Origin: Candidatus Microgenomates bacterium
GTDB taxonomy: Bacteria; Patescibacteriota; Microgenomatia; JAADGY01
Length of the DNA stretch: 7,069 nucleotides
Reading direction: 5' to 3'
Assembly (NCBI GenBank): GCA_015486555.1
Contig: WFRL01000055.1
Span: 1 to 7,069 of the forward strand
Notes under the pieces: generated by a model
Seen by the model: only the letters and a program-made list of their open reading frames with translations
The model's database searches: none
Told to the model about the DNA's origin: nothing
Program-made: the position numbers and the translations under genes
Shown here: piece by piece, positions 1 through 5,401 of the stretch
How the letters are laid out: every line of letters starts with the position of its first letter
Position numbering within the stretch: position 1 is the stretch's first letter

Positions 1-14
1 TAAAATTTTAACAT

Positions 15-142
15 AAAGCTGCTAAAGAGTGGTGAATAAACTAAAATTCACGAGCCCGGCTCGGAAAACCCGGCTCGTAAAATTAACCTCGGGATCACAT
101 CCGACTGTTTCAGAGACATAATTATGATCTAACAGCAGCTTT
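15..142. other. Foldable element bounded by 9-bp inverted repeat (possible structured RNA or MITE-like)
   Basis: AAAGCTGCT at 15-23 is the exact reverse complement of AGCAGCTTT at 134-142. Between these arms I can draw four further helices by hand: GTGAAT 32-37 with ATTCAC 46-51; CGAGCC 51-56 with GGCTCG 72-77 (the two share base 51, so one helix must give up a pair); TCGG-AT 89-95 with AT-CCGA 99-104 with one bulged G; and a weak GTTT/AGAC arm at 107-117. The result is a closed multibranch shape of about 128 nt. No open reading frame lies here. The right arm overlaps the pheS -35 box, so the element lies upstream of the predicted pheS transcript rather than in its leader. I recognise no known RNA family: there is no T-box core, tmRNA or SRP signature. 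It could be a small RNA, a mobile miniature element, or the end of an upstream unit outside the window. Confidence 0.35.
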
Positions 143-169
143 GAGGGGGGGGAAGGGAGATTATATAAT
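141..169 (+). promoter_or_regulatory. Promoter of pheST
   Basis: A sigma-70-type promoter is visible: -35 TTGAGG at 141-146 (four of six consensus bases), a 17-nt spacer, and a perfect -10 TATAAT at 164-169. Transcription should start near 175-177, which coincides with the pheS ATG at 177 and implies a leaderless or nearly leaderless mRNA. The TTG of the -35 box could be mistaken for an upstream in-frame start codon. Eight consecutive G residues (145-152) begin in the last two bases of the -35 box and run into the spacer. Confidence 0.7.
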
Positions 170-176
170 AGTAAAT

Positions 177-1202
177 ATGCTAGATAAGATAGATCAGTTC
201 CAGAAAGAGTTTCTTCAAGAGTTGGAGGGGGTTAAAAATAGAGGTGAGATAAATGAGTTAAGAGTAAAGTATTTGGGGAGAAAAGGAGTAATTAAAAGTC
301 TGTTAAAACAACTGCCTTCACTGACTGTTGAAGAAAAGCGCCGACTAGGGGGGAAAATCAACCAATTAAAGAAACTGGTTGAGAAAAAACTGGCTGAGCA
401 AGAAGAAAAATTAAACCAAGAACAACCCCTTACTTCTCAAGGAGAATTTCTCCCTCACTGGCCGTCTCAATTTGGCCGCCTGCACCCCATAGAATGGATG
501 CGCCAAAGAGTGTTAAACATCTTCCACCACTTAGGCTTTGTTGAGTTTAAGGGCCCTCACATTGAGAATGATTGGTTTAACTTTGCTGGTTTAAATATTC
601 CTCCTGGCCATCCGGCTCGTGATCTTTGGGATACCCTCTATCTTAATCAAAATGATAAAAAGGGTAATCCTCTTCTTTTGCGGACTCATACCTCAAATAT
701 TCAGTTGCGAGCTTTGGAAAAATACGGCGTTCCTTTAAGAGTAATGGCTTTTGATCGTTGTTTCCGTCGAGAAATCCTTGACCCCAGGCATTCCCACACT
801 TTCTCTCAATTTGAAGTTTTGGTTGTAGATAAAGGCATAAACATGAATCATCTTAAGTGGTTAAGTGACTATTTCTTGAAAGAGATTCTCGGTCAAGTAA
901 CCGAGAGTCGTTTCCGACCTAAGTATTATCCTTTTGTTGAACCAGGCGTTGGAGTGGATGCTAAATGTGTTTTCTGTAATGGGAAAGGCTGTCCTATTTG
1001 TTCTTACTCTGGTTGGTTTGAGATTGCCGGTGCCGGTATGGTCCATCCTCAAGTGTTGAAAAATGCGGGAATTGATCCTAATGAGTATTCTGGTTTTGCT
1101 TGGGGTTTTGGTCCTGATCGAATGTTGATGTTAATGACTGGAGTAAATGATATCCGCCAATTCTATCAAGGTGATTTTCAATTTCTTAAGGGGGGAAGAT
1201 GA
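177..1202 (+). CDS. pheS: Phenylalanyl-tRNA synthetase alpha subunit
   Basis: PheS is the catalytic alpha subunit of the cytoplasmic class II synthetase that activates phenylalanine with ATP and transfers it to tRNA-Phe, working as an (alpha-beta)2 complex with PheT. From ATG 177 the protein has 341 residues, close to the E. coli length of about 327. Residues 1-85 form the charged N-terminal coiled-coil arm, and the catalytic core follows from about 100. By alignment from memory with the Thermus enzyme, the Phe-pocket residues are kept: H171 and S173 (RTHTS), Q211, E213, F253 (YPFVEP) and A308 (GFAWG). Motif 3 is GFGPDRM around 310-316, with Asp where Glu is usual. A four-cysteine knuckle (C264, C267, C272, C275) precedes the GAGMVHP strand and is a likely zinc site, also seen in some other bacterial PheS. 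I chose ATG 177 over the in-frame TTG at 141 because that TTG belongs to the -35 box and the extra residues are non-conserved. The stop overlaps the pheT start. Confidence 0.96.
   Translation: MLDKIDQFQKEFLQELEGVKNRGEINELRVKYLGRKGVIKSLLKQLPSLTVEEKRRLGGKINQLKKLVEKKLAEQEEKLNQEQPLTSQGEFLPHWPSQFGRLHPIEWMRQRVLNIFHHLGFVEFKGPHIENDWFNFAGLNIPPGHPARDLWDTLYLNQNDKKGNPLLLRTHTSNIQLRALEKYGVPLRVMAFDRCFRREILDPRHSHTFSQFEVLVVDKGINMNHLKWLSDYFLKEILGQVTESRFRPKYYPFVEPGVGVDAKCVFCNGKGCPICSYSGWFEIAGAGMVHPQVLKNAGIDPNEYSGFAWGFGPDRMLMLMTGVNDIRQFYQGDFQFLKGGR
1188..1195 (+). promoter_or_regulatory. Ribosome binding site of pheT
   Basis: AAGGGGGG lies inside the pheS 3' end, with its AAGG core 7 nt before the pheT ATG at 1199. 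It supports this start, and with the ATGA overlap it suggests translational coupling of the two subunits. It is the clearest Shine-Dalgarno-like site in the window, on an internal gene rather than an operon head. Confidence 0.6.
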
Positions 1203-3163
1203 AGGCACCTTTTGGATGGTTAACTGAGTTAGTTGAGATTAAATCCTCAGCTGAGGAGCTGGCCAAGAAACTATCTCTCATCTCGATAGGAGTAGATAAG
1301 GTTGATCATCAAAACGGTGAAGCTGTTTTGGATATAGATGTAACCTATAACCGAGGTGATCTTCTTTCGATGGTCGGTTTAGCTTATGAAGTTAGTTTTA
1401 TTGAGAGAAGCCGCACTCATTTGGCTCCTCTTGAGACAGATCTTAATCGACTGCCTCAGCTAACTGATTGGCGTATTAAGAGAGACGAGAAGAGTTGTCC
1501 TCTTTATGTTTTGGTTCTCTTGAAATTAAAAAATAAACCCTCGCCTGAGTGGATGAGGAAACGTTTGACTTTGATGTCTAATCAACCCCGGGGGATAATA
1601 GTAGATGCAGCTAACTATGTGATGTGGGAGTATGGCCAGCCTTTTCATACCTTTGACGCTGCTAAGTTAAAGATGAGAGAGATTAGAGTACAGCCCGCTG
1701 GTAAAGAGCTGGGCTTTACCACTCTTGATGGTAAAAAGAGAAGGTTGGCGGCAGATGATATTCTTATCCTCGATGGCCAGAAACCAATTGCTCTGGCTGG
1801 GGTGATGGGTGGAGAAGAGACGGAAATAAGTGATGGAACCGAGCTGGTCCTTTTGGAGATGGCTCTTTTTAATCCTTACCAAATAAGAAAAACGGCAATG
1901 CGCCAGGGGCTTTTTTCTGATGCTGCCAACCACTTTATCCATAGACCCAGCTCTAATACCTCGATGCTAGCTCTCCGCCGTATCCTCGATCTTTACCAAA
2001 AGTATGCTCAAGCTGAGATACAAGGAATTAGAATTAGCGGCCAAACTAAGGTAGAAAATCCGAAGATAAAGATAAGTTTAAAGGATATTACTAAATTAAT
2101 TGGCTTAGATATTCCTAGTCGTAAGGTAAAAGAAATTTTAGAAGGTCTTTATTTTCAAGTAAAAGCTGTATCAGAAGATAGTTTTTTAGTTCAAGCTCCC
2201 CATTGGCGGAGTGATGTTCGGATAAAAGAAGACGTTATCGAGGAGGTAATTAGAGGGTTTGGTTATTGGCGGTTGCGGCCAACCCCTCTTCCTCTGGAGT
2301 TTCTACCCCACCGAGAGGAAGGTGATTACTATGCTGATCTTCAATTAAAGAACTTTCTCACAGGCCAGGGTTTATACCAACTTAACAATTTTGGCTTCTT
2401 TAGCCAGGAGGAACAAAAAGGATTTAAGCTTAAACCCGATGAATTAGTAGAAGTAACCAATCCTATTTCTAATGAAGCTCGTTACTTAAAAACAACTCTT
2501 GTTCCTGGTTTGGTTCTTTATCTTCAAGAAAATACTAAGAAGCCGTTACCCCTGGTTAAACCCAAAGGTGTGTTTGAGATAAACACTGTTTATCCCCTAA
2601 AAGCATCTCGAAGAGAAACCCAAACCTTGGGATTAGCAATAACTGAGTTTGCTTATTTTAACCAGCTGGTTAATAGTCTTTTTCTTTACCTTCATTTAGA
2701 TTATGGTCTATTTGATGTCCAAGAGAAAATGATGGCTCGATTATCTCCTCTCAGTAGTGGTTTAGAGAAAGTAATTACCCTTTTCTATGGAGGTCAGGAG
2801 TTAGGAGTAATAGGAAGAAGTAAAGGGGTGTGGTTTATGGAATTGGATTATAACCTCCTTTTGAAGAAAGCTACCCTCCAACCTGTTTTGTCCGAAGAGG
2901 TAAAGTTTAGTCCTTGGATTGAGGATCTGACTTTTGAGGTTGGTGATGAAATAGAACTAGTAAAGTTTCTCCTTTCTATTACCAAGATTGATAGAAGAAT
3001 AAATGAGGTGACGATTATCAATACTTTTAAAAACAGAATTAGCCTGCGGTTGGCTTATCTCGATAAAAAGAAACAGCTAAGTTCTCTTGAAGCTGCCCAG
3101 CTCCGCCGTCGGGTAGTTGACCGAGCAGCTGAACACCACCTCCACCTCATCGGCCAGCTTTAA
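1199..3163 (+). CDS. pheT: Phenylalanyl-tRNA synthetase beta subunit, short form lacking the OB domain
   Basis: PheT is the non-catalytic partner of PheS, responsible for tRNA-Phe recognition and hydrolytic editing of mischarged Tyr-tRNA-Phe. The protein has 654 residues, against about 795 in E. coli. Order of parts: N-terminal B1 piece 1-38; the B1 continuation (DIDVTYNRGD, 45-54); B3/B4 editing domain about 95-265; B5 domain about 288-356 (PHWRSD, IEEVIRGFGY); the synthetase-like core about 375-560; and a C-terminal FDX-ACB anticodon-binding domain about 570-654. The EMAPII-like OB tRNA-binding insert of about 110 residues, normally between the two B1 pieces, is absent: GVDKVDHQNG leads straight into the NR-containing strand. 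Editing-site residues H150 (QPFHTFD) and E220 (LLEMALF) and the GGEETEI segment are kept. The Thr of the usual VTNYV is Ala138 here, and the usual RYERGVDP segment reads HFIHRPSS. ATG 1199 overlaps the pheS stop by 4 nt and has a good ribosome binding site. Confidence 0.95.
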   Translation: MKAPFGWLTELVEIKSSAEELAKKLSLISIGVDKVDHQNGEAVLDIDVTYNRGDLLSMVGLAYEVSFIERSRTHLAPLETDLNRLPQLTDWRIKRDEKSCPLYVLVLLKLKNKPSPEWMRKRLTLMSNQPRGIIVDAANYVMWEYGQPFHTFDAAKLKMREIRVQPAGKELGFTTLDGKKRRLAADDILILDGQKPIALAGVMGGEETEISDGTELVLLEMALFNPYQIRKTAMRQGLFSDAANHFIHRPSSNTSMLALRRILDLYQKYAQAEIQGIRISGQTKVENPKIKISLKDITKLIGLDIPSRKVKEILEGLYFQVKAVSEDSFLVQAPHWRSDVRIKEDVIEEVIRGFGYWRLRPTPLPLEFLPHREEGDYYADLQLKNFLTGQGLYQLNNFGFFSQEEQKGFKLKPDELVEVTNPISNEARYLKTTLVPGLVLYLQENTKKPLPLVKPKGVFEINTVYPLKASRRETQTLGLAITEFAYFNQLVNSLFLYLHLDYGLFDVQEKMMARLSPLSSGLEKVITLFYGGQELGVIGRSKGVWFMELDYNLLLKKATLQPVLSEEVKFSPWIEDLTFEVGDEIELVKFLLSITKIDRRINEVTIINTFKNRISLRLAYLDKKKQLSSLEAAQLRRRVVDRAAEHHLHLIGQL

Positions 3164-3190
3164 TCCCTGTATTATTTGGAAAAGGCTCAA

Positions 3191-3250
3191 AGTCTCAAGT
3201 GTGTGATAGGTCAGTGGTAGTTTTGCCTAATTGAAGACTGTACTGAGACT
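3191..3250. repeat. 7-bp perfect inverted repeat enclosing 46 nt
   Basis: AGTCTCA at 3191-3197 pairs perfectly with TGAGACT at 3244-3250. Inside, CAGT 3212-3215 can pair with ACTG 3237-3240, so a stacked structure is possible. It begins 28 nt after the pheT stop and could be a 3' end structure of the pheST transcript, but no U-tract follows. The interior contains a short word (GGTCAGTGGTAG) like a tRNA D-arm, though the rest does not fold as a tRNA. Confidence 0.3.
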
Positions 3251-3336
3251 AACAGAAGTTAGAAAGTTCGAGCTAATGGACATTTTGTGTGGGATTTTTC
3301 CTTAATTTAAGCTTATGTATTCGGAAAAACTAAGAA

Positions 3337-3361
3337 TTATTAAGCTTTAGAAGCTTAATAA
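3337..3361. repeat. Perfect 11-bp AT-rich inverted repeat
   Basis: TTATTAAGCTT (3337-3347) and AAGCTTAATAA (3351-3361) are exact reverse complements around a 3-nt TAG loop. The hairpin is stable in length but poor in GC, and no T-tract follows on either strand. It could terminate pheST weakly, serve as an mRNA 3' end stabiliser, or bind a protein. It has no similarity to the GTCAT repeats next to it. Confidence 0.5.
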
Positions 3362-3379
3362 AGTAAAACTTCTCTATCG

Positions 3380-3504
3380 GTCATTCCGAGCTTTAGCGAG
3401 GAATCTAGCGAGCAACAGCGAGCGCGTGGATTGGAATCTAAGGAGGGGAGCACACCCATGCGCCTTCGGCTAGATCCTTCGTCGCTATGGCTCCTCAGGA
3501 TGAC
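3380..3504. repeat. Inverted pair of dispersed GTCATYCYGAG-type repeats
   Basis: The left arm (3380-3408) runs GTCATTCCGAG, then TAGCGA, then GGAATCTAG. The right arm (3470-3504), read on the - strand, runs GTCATCCTGAG, then ATAGCGACGA, then AGGATCTAG. The arms align throughout except for two small gaps, giving a 125-bp palindromic, MITE-like unit with no coding capacity. A 21-nt stretch at 3460-3480 recurs exactly, inverted, at 6856-6876. Similar palindromes are scattered between genes in many bacterial genomes, including CPR members. Confidence 0.7.
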
Positions 3505-3534
3505 GCGGGGAGGGGAAGGTACAACCTCCTCTAG

Positions 3535-3561
3535 GTCATTCTTCGCTTCACTTAGAATGAC
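3535..3561. repeat. Short GTCATTCT palindrome
   Basis: GTCATTCT at 3535-3542 pairs perfectly with AGAATGAC at 3554-3561 across an 11-nt loop containing CGCTTCACT. Read on the - strand this is a compact version of the same GTCAT...GAAGCG family found at 3380-3504 and 6827-6866. Confidence 0.6.
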
Positions 3562-3605
3562 TTGATAGACAAGGTTTTGATATTTGGTTATTTGGAATTT
3601 GCCTG

Positions 3606-3634
3606 CCCCGTAAAGAATGAAATTTCTTTCGGGG
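3606..3634. repeat. GC-capped hairpin upstream of recA
   Basis: CCCCG at 3606-3610 pairs with CGGGG at 3630-3634. After one bulged T, AAAGAA at 3612-3617 pairs with TTCTTT at 3624-3629, giving 11 bp with a 6-nt loop. Only TTT follows on the + strand, so it is at best a weak intrinsic terminator for transcripts reading in from pheST. It lies about 90 bp before the recA promoter, where it could insulate recA. Confidence 0.4.
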
Positions 3635-3643
3635 TTTGGTAAT

Positions 3644-3661
3644 TGGTCATTGAAAATTGGT
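3644..3661. repeat. 18-nt word shared inverted with the downstream intergenic region
   Basis: The 18 bases TGGTCATTGAAAATTGGT are exactly reverse-complementary to 6926-6943. In the downstream copy, the TTTTCAATGACCAA core occurs twice in tandem (starting near 6918 and 6931), so the word itself is a short tandem repeat unit. Confidence 0.6.
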
Positions 3662-3672
3662 TATTTCTTACC

Positions 3673-3700
3673 AAGTTCTAAGCTCCGAGTTCTAAGTTCC
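3673..3700. repeat. Four-unit heptad array (RAGYTCY)
   Basis: Four consecutive 7-nt units can be read without gaps: AAGTTCT, AAGCTCC, GAGTTCT, AAGTTCC. On the - strand the consensus is RGARCTY, the same word as in the arrays at 6753-6773, 6885-6898 and 6959-7007. The array ends 25 bp before the recA -35 box. Confidence 0.65.
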
Positions 3701-3725
3701 GATTACCTACCTCCAATCTCTTTTG

Positions 3726-3754
3726 TTGCCTTCTGGTTGTAACTGTGGCATAAT
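3726..3754 (+). promoter_or_regulatory. Promoter of recA-recX
   Basis: The proposed promoter has -35 TTGCCT at 3726-3731 (four of six consensus bases), a 17-nt spacer, and -10 CATAAT at 3749-3754 (five of six). It is preceded by TGG, which makes it an extended -10. Transcription should start near 3760-3762, at the recA ATG, implying a leaderless mRNA. No LexA-type inverted operator (CTGT-N8-ACAG, or GAAC-N4-GTTC) is seen around it, so SOS control is not supported by the sequence. Confidence 0.6.
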
Positions 3755-3761
3755 GGAGAGG

Positions 3762-4811
3762 ATGAAAAAAGGGCAAACAAAAAAAACGCTAGCTAATCCA
3801 AGTGATAAAGATAAGGCTCTGGAGATTGCTATTGAACAAATTAAAAAGCAGTTTGGCCAAGGGGCTATTATGCGTTTGGGCCAGGGGACGGATATTAAAG
3901 TAGAAGTTATCTCAACAGGTTCAGTTGCTTTAGATATTGCCTTAGGAATCGGTGGTCTCCCTCGGGGGCGGATTAGTGAAATCTACGGTCCAGAAGCCTC
4001 GGGGAAAACAACGGTTTGTTTACATACTATCGCTAATGCCCAAAAAATGGGGGGAAAGGCAGCCTTTGTCGATGCGGAACATGCTTTAGATCCTATTCGG
4101 GCTAAGACTATTGGGGTGGATCTGGATAGTCTCCTTTTGTCCCAACCCGACAGCGGAGAGCAGGCCCTGGAAATAGTAGAGACTCTTATCCGTTCGGGCA
4201 GTCTGGATGTAATCGTGGTTGATTCAGTAGCTGCCTTGGTTCCCCAAAGCGAGTTGGAAGGGGAGATGGGGGATAGTTCGATTGGGGTTCAGGCCAGGCT
4301 TATGTCTCGGGCCTTAAGAAAACTAACCGGCATTGTTTCTAAATCGAAAACAGCATTAATCTTTACTAACCAAATCCGTCACAAAATTGGAATTATGTTC
4401 GGCAATCCAGAAACGACTTCCGGTGGGTTGGCTTTAAAGTTTTACTCCTCTGTTCGAATTGACTTGAGGAAGATTGCTAATATTAAGAAAGGCGATAAGA
4501 TAATTGGTTCCCGCCATCGGGCTAAGGTGGTTAAGAATAAAGTAGCTCCACCATTTAGAATTGCTGAGTTTGATATCACTAATGAGGAAGGTATTTCCTA
4601 CTTGGGTGGCTTGATAGATGTTGGTTTAGATCTGGGCATTCTCGCTCGATCAGGGGCCTTTGTTAAATGGGGTGAGATAACTTTAGGCCAAGGGAAAGAA
4701 TTGGCTAAACAAGCCTTAAAAAAGGATAGAAAATTGGCTGATAAGCTCCATCAAGAGATCTATTCTAAGCTGGAAGCCGGTAACCTGCCGGAAGAGATTA
4801 GTGTTAATTAA
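3762..4811 (+). CDS. recA: RecA recombinase
   Basis: RecA is the ATP-dependent strand-exchange protein of homologous recombination; it forms filaments on single-stranded DNA and can trigger LexA-type autocleavage. From ATG 3762 the protein has 349 residues (E. coli 353). Visible parts: N-terminal polymerisation helix with KQFGQGAIMRLG (29-40); Walker A GPEASGKTT (76-84); catalytic Glu106 in FVDAEHALDP; Walker B LDVIVVD (148-154); the MAW segment with GEMGDSSIGVQARLMS (167-182); and loop L2 with NQIR (203-206), MFGNPETTSGG (212-222) and ALKFY. The C-terminal domain ends in LPEEISVN and lacks the long acidic tail of E. coli RecA. Start choice: an in-frame ATG at 3753 lies within the -10 box and TTG codons at 3723 and 3726 lie in the -35 region, so ATG 3762 fits best. 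The stop codon TAA shares its last base with the recX ATG. Confidence 0.96.
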   Translation: MKKGQTKKTLANPSDKDKALEIAIEQIKKQFGQGAIMRLGQGTDIKVEVISTGSVALDIALGIGGLPRGRISEIYGPEASGKTTVCLHTIANAQKMGGKAAFVDAEHALDPIRAKTIGVDLDSLLLSQPDSGEQALEIVETLIRSGSLDVIVVDSVAALVPQSELEGEMGDSSIGVQARLMSRALRKLTGIVSKSKTALIFTNQIRHKIGIMFGNPETTSGGLALKFYSSVRIDLRKIANIKKGDKIIGSRHRAKVVKNKVAPPFRIAEFDITNEEGISYLGGLIDVGLDLGILARSGAFVKWGEITLGQGKELAKQALKKDRKLADKLHQEIYSKLEAGNLPEEISVN

Positions 4812-5401
4812 TGACTAGGAATAAATTACATCTCTTTTCACCTACTTTTGAGTTTTTAGTTTATCTCCGCTTGTTGAATGGACCTCAAGAACTTCGTTTT
4901 GATTCTGATGAGAGGATGATGACCTACCTAGTTAATAATTTAGAGACAATAGTTCCGTCCTTTAGGCGTTTTCTCTCTTTGCGTTTGCACAGCCGTCGGG
5001 AGGTAAAAAATTATTTAAAGAAAAAATTCCGACCTGGTTTAATAAAAGGCGAGCAAGAAGCTTTCTTTCAGCTCTTACTTGATTACTTAGTTGAGGAAAA
5101 GATAACCAACTCGGAGGAAGAGTTTGTTGCTTTTTGGATTAGAAGTCGCTCTCACAACACTCCCCGTTCTCTTTATGGCTTAAAGTATGAACTAAAGCAG
5201 AAGGGAGTAGACCAAAAGATAATTGATAAAGTGATTGAAGAGCTGATGGCAGCAAGCGAGTATGATGAGCTAACAGCTCTAGAACGTCTTTACCAGCGTT
5301 ATCGGCATAAGGACAAAGAAAAGTTTTACCAAGCGGCCCGCCGCCATCGCTTTAGCTGGGAGACAATTAAGAAGTTAGATCAGAAGTTATCCTCTCTTTA
5401 A
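4811..5401 (+). CDS. recX: RecX, regulator of RecA
   Basis: RecX binds RecA filaments and limits or tunes their growth. This protein has 196 residues, a little longer than E. coli RecX (166). The three-helix RecX repeats are recognisable from about residue 50: FLSLRLHSRREVKNYLKKKF (54-73), a second helical unit with LLLDYLVEEKITNSEEEFVAFWIRSR (88-113), then SLYGLKYELKQKGVDQKIID (120-139) and a divergent third repeat to the C terminus (ALERLYQRY onward). The first 50 residues are poorly conserved. The start overlaps the recA stop by one base (TAATG), and a GGAAGAG at 4790-4796 is rather far upstream (14 nt), so translational coupling to recA is the likely mode. The position directly after recA is the classic one. 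Its 3' end overlaps the convergent Mur ligase gene by 15 bp. Confidence 0.88.
   Translation: MTRNKLHLFSPTFEFLVYLRLLNGPQELRFDSDERMMTYLVNNLETIVPSFRRFLSLRLHSRREVKNYLKKKFRPGLIKGEQEAFFQLLLDYLVEEKITNSEEEFVAFWIRSRSHNTPRSLYGLKYELKQKGVDQKIIDKVIEELMAASEYDELTALERLYQRYRHKDKEKFYQAARRHRFSWETIKKLDQKLSSL

Larger units (their letters stand above)
3164..3722. other. Non-coding intergenic region between pheT and recA
   Basis: No plausible gene is seen on either strand in these 559 bases. The region holds an enclosing 7-bp inverted repeat (3191-3250), an AT-rich perfect palindrome (3337-3361), a pair of inverted dispersed repeats (3380-3504), a small palindrome (3535-3561), a GC-capped hairpin (3606-3634), an 18-nt word shared in inverted orientation with the region downstream (3644-3661), and a four-unit heptad array (3673-3700). 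None of the hairpins is followed by a convincing T-tract, so the pheST terminator cannot be placed with confidence. Confidence 0.8.

Noticed and set aside
141..176. An upstream TTG start for pheS, adding 12 residues
   Set aside because: The TTG is the start of the -35 hexamer, the extra residues are Gly-rich and unlike PheS N termini, and ATG 177 opens a typical PheS coiled coil.
1..176. A T-box riboswitch controlling pheST
   Set aside because: No T-box core (GGUGGNACCGCG) and no terminator/antiterminator pair is present, and the predicted promoter lies downstream of the structured part.
861..1052. A 63-residue reading frame on the - strand inside pheS
   Set aside because: It is a shadow of strongly conserved pheS coding sequence with no recognisable family or ribosome binding site.
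1667..1942. A 91-residue reading frame on the - strand inside pheT
   Set aside because: It is a shadow of the PheT editing-domain coding sequence, and its translation resembles no known protein.
3195..3285. A tRNA gene suggested by GGTCAGTGGTAG and GTTCGAG
   Set aside because: The T-arm flanks do not pair, the D-stem is mostly mismatched, and no 7-bp acceptor stem fits the correct spacing.
3723..3761. TTG 3723, TTG 3726 or ATG 3753 as the recA start
   Set aside because: These codons lie in the proposed -35 and -10 boxes. The added Cys-rich residues do not match RecA, and ATG 3762 gives a normal length.
3673..3761. A LexA/SOS operator upstream of recA formed by GTTC words
   Set aside because: The words are direct heptad repeats, not an inverted GAAC-N4-GTTC pair, and the same arrays occur far from recA.
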